From Leguminivora glycinivorella (Eukaryota > Arthropoda > Insecta > Lepidoptera > Tortricidae), in assembly GCF_023078275.1 (NCBI RefSeq), contig NC_062978.1, positions 20,173,883-20,237,882 on the forward strand: DNA of 64,000 nt, read 5' to 3'. Under the pieces are notes generated by a model. It saw nothing but the letters and a program-made list of their open reading frames with translations. It ran no database searches and was not told the DNA's origin. Each line of letters starts with the position of its first letter. The stretch's first letter is position 1. Both the position numbers and the translations under genes were made by a program. Below, piece by piece: positions 24,083-35,924 of this stretch.

Positions 24083-25594
24083 ATGGCGCTGGCGTTTATC
24101 CTTATAGCTACAGTAGGTTATTGTCTGTATCGCTTCTTTACGCGAAATTTTAACTACTGGCGGGACCGAAACGTTGCAGGTCCTACGCCCATCCCTCTGT
24201 TCGGCAATATAAAAGAGTCTGTTCTTCGCCGGAAAATTATAGGAGCCGTCTATCAGAAAATATATTACGATTTTCCTCAGGAAAAAATTGTGGGAGTTTA
24301 CAAAATGACTTCACCGTGCCTACTGATCCGAGACCCGGATATCGTGAAACAAGTGTTGGTCAAAGATTTCGACATTTTCGCGGATCGTGTATTATGGTCT
24401 GGTAAGGAAGCATTGGCCATGAATCTCCTCTCCGCACCTGCGAATACATGGCGTATATTGAGATATAAGTTTACACCACTCTTCACTTCTGCAAAATTGA
24501 AAAACATGTTCCCTCTGATTAATGAAACAAGTGATAAATTCATTAGATTTCTAGAAAAAGTAACTCAAACGCAACCTGAACAAGAGGTAAAGGCTCTCAT
24601 GAGTAAGTTTACTATGATGAATATAGGAACTTGTGCGTTTGGGTTAGATTTGGACATGACCGAAAAATGTGAAGCAACAGAATTCTTGGAGAAAATTAAT
24701 GAAATGATTTTTACTACACGATACACCGATGAAATTAACATGCTGTTTCCCGGTATATTCATTAAAATTGGAGTACCAATTTTCCCAACGGAAATTACAA
24801 AATTTTTCAAAAACCTCGTCACTCAAGTGATGACTGCAAGAAAAGGAACGCCAAGCGACAAAAATGATTTCATGGATTTGCTTTTGGAGATGAAACAACT
24901 TCATACAGTGCAGGGAAGGAAACGATCAGAAGAGGAGGACATCGAATCTTTAGAAATAACGGAAGATTTAATGGCCGCTCAAGCCTTTGTGTTTTACGCG
25001 GCAGGCTTCGATACTTCAGCCACACGTATGTCATATATGTTATATCAACTTGCATTGAATCCAGAAATTCAAGATAGATTAGTAAAAGAAATTCAAGAAG
25101 TTGTAGAACGACACGGTGGAAAAATCACGTATGATGCTTTAAATGACTTAACATATTTTGAAAGAGTTTTGAATGAGACTCTTCGCATAAATAGCCAAGG
25201 TGTATTGATTAATCGCGTCGCGGTTGCGGACTACAAAATTCCAGGAACCCATGTAACTCTCGAAAAGGGACAACAGGTGGTTATATCATTAAGTAGCTTA
25301 CATAGCGATGAAAAGTATTGGACCGATCCGGCGAGATTTGATCCAGACAGGTTCACTCCAGATAACGTGGCCAAGAGACACCCGGCAGGATACCTTCCCT
25401 TTGGTATGGGGCCAAGGGGTTGTATCGGTGCCAGGTTCGCAAAAGTTCAGATGCAAGTGGCGATGATGAAGATTCTCCTAATGTTCAAGGTAGAAGCCAC
25501 AGAAAACACGCGCAAAGAGTTTCACTACGACCCGTACAGAGCTTTGACATTTCCAGTGGGAGGAATCAAAATTAACTTTATTCCTAGGCAGTAG
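24083..25594 (+). CDS. Cytochrome P450, CYP6 family, CYP6AE-like (single exon)
   Basis: Microsomal monooxygenase of the CYP3 clan, likely oxidising plant toxins or other xenobiotics (family knowledge, substrate unknown). 503 aa without introns. I start at the ATG 24083 because it opens directly on a membrane anchor (MALAFILIATVGYCLYRFF). The open frame extends 31 codons further upstream, but only from a TTG. Landmarks: NYWRDRNVAGPTPIPLFGN (proline-rich hinge), FVFYAAGFDTSATR (helix I oxygen-binding motif), ETLR (ExxR), FDPDRF, and the heme loop FGMGPRGCIG with the ligand Cys447. KMTSPCLLIRDPDIVKQVLV and KRSEEEDI resemble lepidopteran CYP6AE proteins as I remember them; the subfamily is not verified. 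A piggyBac-like insertion ends about 190 bp upstream, and an aataaa lies near 25795. Divergent transcription partners are absent here; UGT and another P450 follow within 11 kb. Confidence 0.93.
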   Translation: MALAFILIATVGYCLYRFFTRNFNYWRDRNVAGPTPIPLFGNIKESVLRRKIIGAVYQKIYYDFPQEKIVGVYKMTSPCLLIRDPDIVKQVLVKDFDIFADRVLWSGKEALAMNLLSAPANTWRILRYKFTPLFTSAKLKNMFPLINETSDKFIRFLEKVTQTQPEQEVKALMSKFTMMNIGTCAFGLDLDMTEKCEATEFLEKINEMIFTTRYTDEINMLFPGIFIKIGVPIFPTEITKFFKNLVTQVMTARKGTPSDKNDFMDLLLEMKQLHTVQGRKRSEEEDIESLEITEDLMAAQAFVFYAAGFDTSATRMSYMLYQLALNPEIQDRLVKEIQEVVERHGGKITYDALNDLTYFERVLNETLRINSQGVLINRVAVADYKIPGTHVTLEKGQQVVISLSSLHSDEKYWTDPARFDPDRFTPDNVAKRHPAGYLPFGMGPRGCIGARFAKVQMQVAMMKILLMFKVEATENTRKEFHYDPYRALTFPVGGIKINFIPRQ

Positions 25595-25792
25595 AGCATA
25601 GATTAAAGAATTTTAAGAGAAGACGCAAATATTCGCTGTAATAAAGTAGCTGCAGAGCTATCTAATTAAACCAACAGCCAACTGTTTCTCGATACAGTGA
25701 ATTTTCCATTTTTCACTAAGTACCTACCTAACTATGTCTTACTTAGCTTGGTAATGTTGTTTACACCTAACTTAATTTAACAAATATACACA

Positions 25793-25992
25793 CGAAATAA
25801 AACTATGGAAACGGATTAAATCGCGTATAATGAATTTAAAATTCATCCCGACGTTTTGAACTCTTTACAGCGTTCGTGGTCAACGGGTCACCCCGTCACC
25901 CGTTGACCACGAACACTGTAAAGAGTTCGAAACGTCGGGATGAATTTTAAATTCATTATACGCGATTTAATCCGTTTCCATAGTTTTATTTC
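25793..25992. mobile_element. 200-bp palindromic element with a 13-bp target duplication
   Basis: Arms of about 95 bp (gaaataaaactatggaaacg ... its inverted complement) meet in a centre near caacgggtcaccccgtcacc. The 13-mer acaaatatacaca flanks it directly on both sides (25780-25792 and 25993-26005). It overlaps the poly(A)-signal region of the P450. Confidence 0.85.
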
Positions 25993-26005
25993 ACAAATAT
26001 ACACA

Positions 26006-26339
26006 TTTAAATCACAATAAATGCCTTGTTAATTAGCTTTCAGAATCTTTTCGATATTAAAATTATTTAAGCAAAAATAAAGAAGTTGCAGATGGCGATG
26101 GCGGTAGTTTTATTTTACAATCTTGACTGCGGCTTTCTAATTTCTACTAACCAGGACTTACTGGCTGCGAGAAATTTCAACTAAACGGAATGCAATGTTT
26201 TTCATTAAGTATATAAGAATTATATATACTAATTTTAATTTCAATTGTGTATATGATTGTACATACCAGTTATTACTTTTTACTATTATTGTAATTTGTT
26301 ATTAGATATTTTCTTCATTTTATTGTGATTATAATTCAT
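26006..26339. other. AT-rich spacer, nothing recognised
   Basis: Between the palindromic element and the LINE tail. No gene or repeat is supported. Confidence 0.5.
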
Positions 26340-28335
26340 AATTCATAATTCTTTATTTGCGATAGATATAGTGTTTACAGATCTTAGTCAAACATATAGT
26401 TTCATATATCTAGACTTAAATAAGTCATGCAAATTTTACATTTTTTAGCTTACTTGCTAATACTAACTACTTAACTAAAGCTACTTACTTACATTATTAA
26501 AATATTCGGTGGTACTATAAAAACATTTCTGGACTAGCCAACTAAATAGTTGTCCCCTAAATTTTTTCACTGGCAGATCTCTTAACGGCTCTGGTAAATG
26601 ATTAAATATCTTAATACACATCGCATAACAATTTTTACCCTTCATTGCAGTGTGCATTTTTGGAAGGACAAGTTGATCTGGATAACGTGTGCTAATTTTT
26701 GTAACCTCTCTTTTCTTTTGAAATAATTCATTATGCTGTTTAACAAAAATACACACTTCATAAATGTACATTGAATGTACTGTTAGTAATTTTAAGCTAA
26801 CAAAGTATTCTTTGCAGGATGTTGGTATGTTGATGTTGGCTATTGCTCTTACACATTGCTTTTGCGCTAGGAAAGCACGATGAATATGCACAGAATTTCC
26901 CCATATCAATATCCCGTATCGCAAGTTCGACGCTACCAAACCGTGATATGCTTTTAAGGCGGTTTTTGTATCCGCTATTCTCGTTAGTCGCCATAGGACA
27001 TATGCAAACCGATTAATTTTAGAACAAATCTTGTCAACGTGCTGTTTCCAACTACAATGATCATCCAACACGAAACCAAGAAAAGTAGTACTCTCACATT
27101 CTTTTAAATTATGACCATTATATGAGACATTAAGATTAATTTTTTTCCCCCTTTGGTTGATAAGTTGCATATATTTAGTTTTGTCTAGGTTTACTTGCAA
27201 ATTATTTGCTTTAAGCCATAGTATTATATCACTGATGGTATTATTAATTGAGTCATTGTAGTTCGAGTTATTATTGTCAGGTATGACCACCGATATATCA
27301 TCAGCAAATAGTGTGCAATTATAATTGCTAATTAATGGCAAATCATTGACGTAAAGTAAGAAAAGAAGAGGCCCCAAAATTGTCCCTTGTGGAACTCCTA
27401 CTGTGTGTCCTATTGTGTTTCGTTTCTGATTGGAATTTCTCTTCTATATTTTCGCAGTTGACACTTGTAATTTCAACCATTTGACGTCGATTACTGAGAT
27501 AGCTTCTAAGAAATTTCTGAACTACACCTCTTAAACCATACACTTCACATTTTTTTAGAAGGAGGTCGTGAGAAACATGGTCAAAAGCTTGGCTCATGTC
27601 GAAAAAAATTGATACTGTTTTGTTTCCTTCATCTACATTATTAATTATATTGTTCACGACGTTAAAAGCAGCTAGTGTGGTGGATTTTCCTTTTTGGAAA
27701 CCGTGCTGTTGGGTACTTAATACTTCGTATTTATTTACAAAACTCATTAATCTTTTGTGCATGGCTTTTTCTAAGACTTTGGCGAGGATTGGGATGAGTG
27801 TAATGGGTCTGTAATTTTCTACTTTTACTTTGTCCCCTTTCTTGTAGATAGGCTTGACGATAGATAATTTTAGTTTATCAGGGAAAGTGCCTTGCTCAAA
27901 TGTCAAGTTTATCAGATAAGATAACACAGGGGCTATTAAATCACCTGTCAATTTCAGTACATCAGTTGGAATATCATCATACCCAACAGATCGGGTATTA
28001 TTCAGATTTTTTATCAAGTCCGACACTTCCTTTGAGCTTGTGGGCGATAAAAACATATTTGCATAGTTACTATTAAGATGGTAGTTATATTGCAGAAAAA
28101 GAGAGTCAAATTCGTTATTATTAGTGTTAGTGTTGTTGATAAAGAAATTGTTAAACGCGTTTGCTATATTCTTGGGTCCCTCGATCAAAGTATCATTAAC
28201 AATTATTTTATTCATATTATTCGTTCTATTATTTACTTTCCCCATATCCCTATTAATGATGTTCCAACTGGTTTTAGCCACATTTTTAGAACTACAGACA
28301 GATGTTTTATTATCTATTCGTCTGGATTCATTCAT
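26340..28335 (-). pseudogene. Jockey-type LINE, 5'-truncated, frameshifted
   Basis: Two overlapping frames on the minus strand (28335-27343 and 27377-26481) together cover a reverse transcriptase. The first has YKKGDKVKVENYRPITLIPI, QHGFQKGKSTT and FFDMSQAFDHVSHDLLLKKC. The second has MGPLLFLLYVNDLP, the FADD box in CTLFADDISVV, and the thumb and C-terminal region. A frame break lies near 27350-27420, just before MGPLLF. The endonuclease part is missing. The 3' end carries an aataaagaattatgaatt tail near 26340. Confidence 0.93.
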
Positions 28336-28690
28336 TCATTATTTATCTTTATTGCACAAAAGAAAAATATTACAGTACAAAAGGACGACTTATTGCTTTA
28401 AGGTATCTCTAACAGTATTACAATATTATATTCGAGGACTATATAACTCTGTGCCCCCGTATACCTACATTGGTTGAGGTGGCTCTGGCAGCATCAATCT
28501 TAGCCTTTCAGGATGCCTCCTTATTTGGCTGCACCTTACCGAGGCTTATATTCTTTTTATGTGTTTGTTACCTTGCTTATATCTCCGTCATTTCTTACCT
28601 TTTTAAATACCAGTGTTTCATGTGTTTTTATTGTATGTTCATACATTGCGATAGTGCCGCTGTAGTAGTGGAAACCCAGTTCTTAGAATG
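28325..28690 (-). mobile_element. Possible second LINE 3' end
   Basis: On the minus strand the segment ends in aataaagataaataatgaat with a short atgaatga repeat, a tail typical of retroposons. It abuts the upstream edge of the Jockey-type RT, suggesting nested insertion. No coding part is identified. Confidence 0.4.
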
Positions 28691-28872
28691 TGATCTATGA
28701 AGGGACTCGTCCAATCGTGGTGTATAATTATAATAAGTATAGGTGTAAGTAGATATAATATTATTTTATAGATATAATATACTTTTGTAGATATAATATA
28801 CTTTTTTCCTATAAAATATGTAATAGTTTTAAGAAACAAATTATCATTGACTTAAAGTAAAATTAATAAACA

Positions 28873-29518
28873 ACTAGCTTTTACCCGCTGCTTCGCCCGC
28901 GTACTAAAAGTATTTTTATTCAAACGTATACAAAAATTAAGATTTTCATTTGGATCCGTAGGTTTCTCTGTAGGTACATTTGTCTGCGATTATTTCGATT
29001 ACACATAATACTATTGTTTTTAAAGAAATGCTTGCAATGATTGTAGAAATGTTACCACATCGACCTCAGCGTAGGTAGCAGGTATGAGTAGGTATGTATT
29101 CTATATACGCTGGGGAAACCTTTATAAACAACCCACATAGCCCGTATTTCGACACTAATGGTCGGTGGGTAAAAAGTACTTTCTTGCATTATCCCTTACA
29201 ACAACGATCCCTTCCCACTGAGCCGCCTGCTTTTTGCACTGCGTTTTACACTGCCTGCATATCTCTCTAACGATACCCATATTATCCCTATCCCTATCCC
29301 TGGCCCTGTCGCTGTCCCTGTCCCTGTCCCTATCCCTATCCTTATCCCTAACCTTATTCCTGTCCCGGCCCGTCCCGTCTCGTCCCGTAGCGACTACATT
29401 ATATAAGGAACCTACGTGCCAAATTTGGAATCTCTAGGACCAGCGGTTTCGGCTGTGCGTTGATATGTTAGTCAGCCAGTCAGTCAGTCAGTCAGTTTCT
29501 TCTTTTATATATTTAGAT
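28873..29518 (+). repeat. Dispersed repeat with CCCTATC and CAGT microsatellites
   Basis: Starts caactagcttttacccgctg, an opening shared in spirit with the 3569 and 53098 repeats. It contains (tccctr)n at 29281-29370 and (cagt)n at 29475-29500, and ends tcttcttttatatatttaga. Open frames here are low-complexity LSLSLS strings and were discarded. Confidence 0.65.
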
Positions 29519-29519
29519 T

Positions 29520-30395
29520 TAGAATGTTCGGGAAGGTTCTTGTGTTTTCTGGAGTGTTCTGGAGCGTTCCAAAACGTGTGAAATTAGTGTTGTTCATGGG
29601 AATGTTCTGGAATGTTCTGAAAATTTCTGAAATGATCTGGAAGGGTCCAGAATGTGTGTGAATGTTTCGGTCGATGTGGAGTGTTCTGGAAAGTTCTGAA
29701 AACTTATGGAATAATGTAGAAATTTCATAAATGTGTAAAACTTAATTCAGTTTAACACATTTTGGAACGTTCTAGAACATTCTAGAAAATATTAGAATTT
29801 TCCAGAGCATTCTATATCCACTGAATTCAGTTTTGCACGTTTTGGAACGTTCTGGATCATTCTGGAAAGTATCGGAGCTTTCCGGAATATTCTATGTCAA
29901 TTACATTCAGTTTTGCACGTTTTGGAACGTTCTGGATCATTCTAGAAGATATTGGAACTTTCCAGAACATTCTGTATCAACTACATTCAGTTTTGCACAT
30001 TTTGGAGCGTTTTGGAGCGTTCTGGAAAGTATTGGAACTTTCCAGAACATTATATATCAACTACATTCAGTTTAACACATTTTGGAACGTTCTAGAATAT
30101 TCTAGAAAATATTAGAATTTTCCAGAGCATTATATATCAAATACATTCAGTTTTACACATTTTGGAACGTTTTAGATCATTCTGGAAAATATCGGAGCTT
30201 TCCAGAACATTCTATATCAACTACATTCAGTTTTGCAGATTTTGGAACGTTCTGGATTATTCTAGAGAATATTAGAACTTTCCAGAAGTATCTAGAACTT
30301 TCTAGAACATTCCATATCGATTGAAACATTTGCACACATTCTGGACTTTTCTGGATCATTTCGGAAATTTTTAGAACTTTCCAGAAGTACAGATA
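29520..30395. repeat. 80-bp tandem array built of heat-shock-element pentamers
   Basis: The word attcagttt recurs at 29744, 29825, 29905, 29985, 30065, 30145 and 30225, a spacing of 80-81 bp. Each unit contains two runs of alternating GAA and TTC at 5-bp steps. Examples are GAAcgTTCtaGAAcaTTCta from 29765 and the same pattern from 30085, both perfect five-pentamer heat-shock elements. The second run per unit is of the type GAActTTCcaGAAcaTTC. The flank at 29520-29740 has degenerate versions. Known: HSF trimers bind nGAAn arrays. Inferred: this block could bind HSF strongly. Open frames across it are by-products of the repeat. Confidence 0.9.
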
Positions 30396-30771
30396 TATAA
30401 GTACAGATGCACTTACCCACATTTTTTATATTGCGTGACACATTTAAAATTATATTGCGTGATACAGAAGTAGAGATGTACAATACAGAAGAAGGACAGA
30501 TATATATTTTTTTAACATTTTCGCCACCCACAGCCACCCACTTCCACCCACCGCGACCAAACTCCCTTACTTTCATCTAGAGACCAAGGGGTATTTACCA
30601 CCCCAACAGGGGGTTGATTGGAATTGATAGTAATAGAGAAAACCCCGGACATACGTACATTAGCGTTAGCATTTTATATATGTATATAGATTAGAAACTG
30701 TTTGAAAAATAATAATTTTATAGTTAAAAATCAGGTTTCAGCATTGTATAAACTTATGTAATAGTTATTTG

Positions 30772-31190
30772 TTTTACAAGGGGGCAAAGTAGTTGTTTAA
30801 CCGCACGTGCCAATATTGATACCTGAGCAAGCGAAAGATTCCAATATTGAACCGCGAGCGTAGCGAGTGTTTCAAAAAGTGGAATCTTGAGCGTTGCGAG
30901 GGTATCAAGGCACGAAGGTTAAACAAACTTTGCCACCGAGTGAAACACAAAAATTTTCACCACACCAACACGATCAAAATACTGACTATAAAAGATCAAA
31001 ATAAATCAAATCCATCATTTATTCAATATTTATGATTCAAAATCATCATTTATAGGTAAAATCTAGCAGCCAGATTAAGACATAGAGTTAAAATTTGTAT
31101 GAAATTACTTTGCCCCCTTGTGGATAAAATGCAATTTTGCTATCTGTTTTCCAATAACAAAGAAAGCCTTTACCAGTTGGTGTGGTGAAA
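30772..31190 (+). repeat. Family A hairpin element, copy 1
   Basis: Begins gttttacaagggggcaaagt and contains the inverted complement actttgcccccttg near 31107. Other copies are at 44899-45312 and 50321-50730. A related family B is at 43144-43574 and 53690-54121. The interior contains a stem around gattccaatatt ... ggaatc. Non-coding. Confidence 0.8.
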
Positions 31191-31519
31191 AATAATTTAT
31201 TTAATTCTTGTTTGCACGTAGGTATGTCTGAGTTTAATGCCTACAATCCCGCTAACCGCTCCTAAAATAGCTTATATTTTAGATAAGAATAAAATATGTT
31301 TAAGTTAGGGCACTCAAGGTCTATTAACACATCATGTATTTTCACATTATTGTTTGTATGACTGTTTGTTGCCTAAATAAATACAAAAAAAAAATTCATT
31401 ATAATATATATCGGTTACCTAAACTATCATTATTGCATTATAATAATTATTATGTTCTGATACTACCAATGATAAATCAGATTAGGTACTTAGTATAAAA
31501 TGTGATCAGGTAACTTTAT

Positions 31520-32500
31520 TCATCTTGATCTGCAGATTTTATTCACATTGCATAGTGTAAAGAAAAACAGTAATATAAACGCCATAGTAAAGCCTAATAC
31601 AATGAATATTAGTTCGAGTTCGTAGTATTCGGGCCAGCTCATGCCCGCGGAAGGGGCGCGAAGGTACCGCGCGCCGCGCAAGCGCAGCACACGCTCCGTC
31701 CACCACGCCGCTCGCTGCAGCGGTGTCATCGGCTCGTCGTACATTAAAGTTCGCAGTCGCATGACATTCTCCCGATAGCTGGTATGAAAAGACCGATTTG
31801 TTAGTCGTATATATTATAGTAGTTGATCAAGAATATTGTATGATTGTTTCTATAATAACTAAGTACAGTAATACAATTTTACGTCGTACTATACACCAGT
31901 CTGTAAAGACAATATGGTTGTAATAAATAATGTTAGAAAAAAACCTGCTTCAATATTTCTTTAGATCAAATTAGTCGCCCTAGTAAATTCTCGAACGTAC
32001 CTAAGTATCGCACTATTTGTAAAATTTGATTTTTACATGTCTCGTGCTTACATGCCGGACTACATACCTTTTGTCATCAAGGATAGCAGTAATAGCATTC
32101 ATGAGAGTTTCTTCTGTTAGATCACTGAGGAATATTCTCTTTCCAATTTTATAATCTTCATACTTCTGCGTATTGTAAAATTGGTCCATCATCATTGGGA
32201 TGCCTAAAACAGGCACTCCTGCGTCGATCGCTTCGTCTGTGGACTGTTGACCTCCTTGTGTGATGAAAAGTTTAATCTTTGGATGTTCTGTAAATTACGT
32301 ATACACAATTTTATAAAGAAAACAAACAAATGAAGAAATTGAATTAAGTAATTATTTATCAAAAATATTTTAATTGGATTGAAGTCAAGTAGAAATTATA
32401 CAATACAACCTACTGTACATAAATAAATAAAAAATTATTCTATTATATTCTACATTGAAATGCCATATCTTATACTATTAAACGAGCAATTCTTGTATAT

Positions 32501-32531
<31 letters not shown>

Positions 32532-34437
32532 TATATACCGACGATCTCGGAAACCGCTCTAACGATTTCGCTGAAATTTGTTATGTGGGGGTTTTCGGGG
32601 TGAAAAATCGATATAGCGTAGCCTTAGATCCCGGAAAACGCGAATTTTCGAGTTTTCATGAGTTTTTCTTTCGCGTTTGTAAACGTAAAATATGGTCCTT
32701 AATTTCGCCGCGCGCGCATCGATTCCGCTTAGCTCAGTCGTACGAGGTCGGTCTAATGTACGCAGATAGATCGTAGGTGTCAGGGTTTCGAATCCCGGCC
32801 AGAAATTAAGTTTTTGTTTTTTGGCTTTTTTTTTGTTTTTGTATTTATAAGAGTTTTTTTTAATCTAAAGACGTGATATATTAAAATAGAACCGAGCGAA
32901 GCTCGGTCGCCCAGATATTACATTAGTTATTTCGACAGTGTGTCACTTTGTCGATGATTTACTTAAGCTAACCAAAGACACAATGCAACTCGTAACCATA
33001 GAGCTAATAATAACATTTGACATTTTAACACATATCAAGCTAAGAATATGGGCCAAATGGTCAAAACTGAGGTTAAAGAGTTTTAAGCCTGTGTCGAGAG
33101 ATTGCAGTCTATGCACAGTGACTACACATTTTTCTTTGGCAGTAACTCTCTAGAAACTCGATCCTCTTTGAACTAACTTACTTAATAGATCAGACTGTGG
33201 AAACCATTTTGATATGCGGATATTCTCTGTTTTCCCCGGCAGCTCATCCTGGTCCCATTTCCACAAGATGTCGTATTGCAACTTTGAGAACACGTTTATC
33301 ATAGCCTGTATCTTGTATGCTGACAGAACAGACAGGTTAACGTTTGTCCCAAAACTTAAGTAAATCACACCGTTTGTGGATGAATCGAGGTATTCCTTTA
33401 ACTCCTAAAAATACATAAGCAAAAAAGATTATTTTTAATAGTTACATGATGATGATGATTGTGATATTCTGACACATTAGGTAATTACGTGAGAGCTTTC
33501 GGAGATGTAGCTGAGACAGGGAGTAAAGGAAATTTGTCATTATCTTACGTGAGATAGCACATCATTTTAAGAAGCTGTAAATATTTTGTGATTGCACTGA
33601 TTGCATGATACAAACCTTAGTTAACCCTTTACCAGGTTTAAGATGCATACCACCAAGGTGAATGACAGCAGGCGGCATTGGGCGACAGCCCTCCCATAAG
33701 CGATGTATATTAATAAGAAATATGTCAATGTCATTTTCAATTATATTTAAAGCAGGGGTGTCGTCACCGAAAATCCGTTTGACAACTATGTTTTCAATCA
33801 TTTCTCGTTTTGAATAACTATTTAACATTGAAAAAATACAGTACCAGTAGCCCATTTTTTCCCACAGTGAGAGACCATAAAAACGCGACGCGAGCATTTG
33901 TGGATACAAAAGGGGATGAATGGGAGCTCCCATGACATAATAGTTGTCTGCCACAGCGCAGAAGGAACTAACTGCTATTATTGGCACTTTAACTACGTGT
34001 GAAAATGCGAGAGCATATCTTGTGACGGCTTCCACTAATAATACATCAAAATCATTATTTTTATTTTCAATTATCTCTCTAACTTCTCCGAGTGCCATCT
34101 GGTTCTCGAATACAGTAAGAAATGTTTCACGCAGACTGTTTATATCTGTTGCGATACATTTTATATCACCGTAATTTAGATTTGACGTCATATTTCGATA
34201 TATTTTGTATGATAAATCGTGCACATCAATTTCAGTAAAATTTTCTGGAGCATGATGTTGCGAAAATGAAGGATTTGGTGTTATTATAACGTTTTCATGG
34301 CCACGTCGCATTAGTTCGTGAGTCAAAGCGTTAAACACCACTTGATGACTTAATGATGGAGTTGGAAATACGCCCAATATCTTTGCTGCACGTATATTCA
34401 AAAACACTGAGACACAAATAAGGCTAATTCGATACAT
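31520..34437 (-). CDS. UDP-glycosyltransferase, insect UGT (4 exons, complete)
   Basis: ER-lumen glycosyltransferase that conjugates sugar to small lipophilic molecules; in insects usually UDP-glucose (family knowledge). Exons in coding order: 33616-34437, 33182-33404, 32068-32287, 31520-31778. All GT-AG phases agree; 1524 nt, 507 aa. ATG 34437 is chosen because the upstream in-frame codons give only a TTG. Landmarks: a signal peptide to about Ala18, the catalytic His31 in TPSLSHQVVF, an acceptor-binding N half, then GVIYLSFGTNV, and the UDP-sugar signature spanning SKWFPQSDLL, FITQGGQQSTDEAIDAGVPV and MMMDQFYN. One membrane span lies near residues 478-498 with a short basic tail NKICRSR; no classical dilysine is present. 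It resembles the lepidopteran UGT33/UGT34 group, not verified. Divergent from the P450 at 36432. Confidence 0.94.
32497..32910 (+). mobile_element. tRNA-related retroposon with a (TTTA)n edge, in UGT intron 3
   Basis: (ttta)n at 32497-32531 is followed by a segment containing ttagctcagtcgtacgagg (A-box-like) and gggtttcgaatcccggcc (B-box-like), ending near gagcgaagctcggtcgccca. The spacing and the flanking tail argue for a SINE or LINE tail and not a tRNA gene. Confidence 0.65.
33010..33172 (+). repeat. Dispersed repeat shared with 8388-8551
   Basis: Second copy of the family, inside UGT intron 2, ending ten bases from the exon 2 donor region. Non-coding. Confidence 0.8.
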
Positions 34438-34969
34438 GGCTTTCAACTGGCCTTAGTAAAACTACTGTACTCTGTTAATCTTGCCACATGTTAATTTTAA
34501 AGGAAATATGACGTATTTACGTTTAGTTGCGCAAGTAAATGGTTCCGCACCTGTAAAAATATGATATTGATATTTTCTATTGACCTGATATTGTGAGTTT
34601 GCCAGCCGAGGTCAATTTTTTTCAAGTGCGGGCGGTCGGTTGTCGGTGAAAGTTAGACGGGTTGTTTCAGTTGTTTAGAGCCATTATCATGAATTTTAGA
34701 CGTTTAGAATACAATACTAGATAAAATTTAGAGTGACATTGACAGTGTGTTTTATTCGCTACCGGGAAGCGTAAACGATTGGCAAGTTGTCTACGTATCC
34801 ATGTAAGGATTTTCCATTTGGCTAAGGAACCCTAAACAATAAAAGTGAATAATAATGACAAATACATCTGTTACCGCCAAAAACGTGGCAACTTTACCAC
34901 AAATTATTTAATAAAAACGTATTATTTAGGCAAAAGCCGATTTTTATTTATATTCGTCTGTAGCTATAC

Positions 34970-35560
34970 AGGGTTTTACAAACCTTGACGTCAAGATTTC
35001 TTTTAGATTCCTCACATCATGGGCTATGAGAATATACCCCATGTATATAAGCCGATTTCTGTAGTGTTTGAATTATGAACTTCATTTTTTTTTCTTCAAA
35101 AAAATTTATTAAAAAAACTGTTGACTTTTTAATACTTTCTTTTTGCATCATCATCACTGCAATCGGTGCAAGTCGGAAAAAATACAAACTTCAAAGTTTT
35201 ACGTTCAAAATTATATCACTTTTTTTCTTTTAAGCGCAGGTTGTAAAATTACCGAAAATCATTCGGATATAGGTGGTAGGTATTTTCTCATTTAAGTACA
35301 AAATGTAAGATTGTGTGTGATAAATTTTGAATTTGAGCGTTTGTAGTGATGATTTTACAAAAAGAAAGTGTAAAAAAACTTAACAGTTTTTTTTTAATTA
35401 ATTTCTTCACTCAAGAATTCCTCATGAAAAAAATTCGTAACTCGAAAACTACAAAAAATCGGCTAATATTCATGGGATGAATTCTCATAGACCATATAAT
35501 GAGGAATCTAAAAAAATACATGAAGGTTTGGACCACCCTCTACTGAGGACTCTACTTTTC
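34970..35560. mobile_element. Foldback element between UGT and P450
   Basis: 34970-35150 (taaaagaaatcttgacgtca complement, ttcatttttttttcttcaa, atcatcatcactgca) pairs imperfectly with 35340-35560 read in reverse. The loop is about 190 bp. No coding content. Confidence 0.6.
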
Positions 35561-35924
35561 TAACAAAATAAATGACACACTTGTGGCTTTCTTCTATCTT
35601 TACCAACAAGCAGGATTTAATTTATTATTCATTAATTTATTAGTCAGTGGCCGGACAAACATATTTTTTGCAATAAAAACAGTCAATACCTCCAAGTAAG
35701 AAGGTAAAGTTGTCGCAGAATATGTCATACTTTTTCATAATTTCTGTCCGTTGTTTGTCTTCTTATTAATTTAGTGTATACTTATTTGTATTTAGAGATT
35801 TAAAGATTATGAAGAAAATATTATATCAATACTAAAAATATGTGTATCTGCTTACCAGATTTAAGCGACCACATTTTCAGCGTCAAAAAAGATGTAGCCC
35901 GTCATAGTTATTTAAAGTTACTTT

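Noticed and set aside
29234..29437. Open frame of LSLSLS repeats
   Set aside because: Translation of the (tccctr)n microsatellite.
29833..30576. Open frames on both strands across the 80-bp array
   Set aside because: They follow the repeat unit, exist on both strands and resemble no protein.
32725..32810. tRNA-like sequence in UGT intron 3
   Set aside because: Box-like motifs only, flanked by a (TTTA)n edge and retroposon-like tail; no convincing cloverleaf.
34438..34446. Three-codon upstream extension of the UGT
   Set aside because: Starts with TTG; ATG 34437 gives a normal signal peptide.
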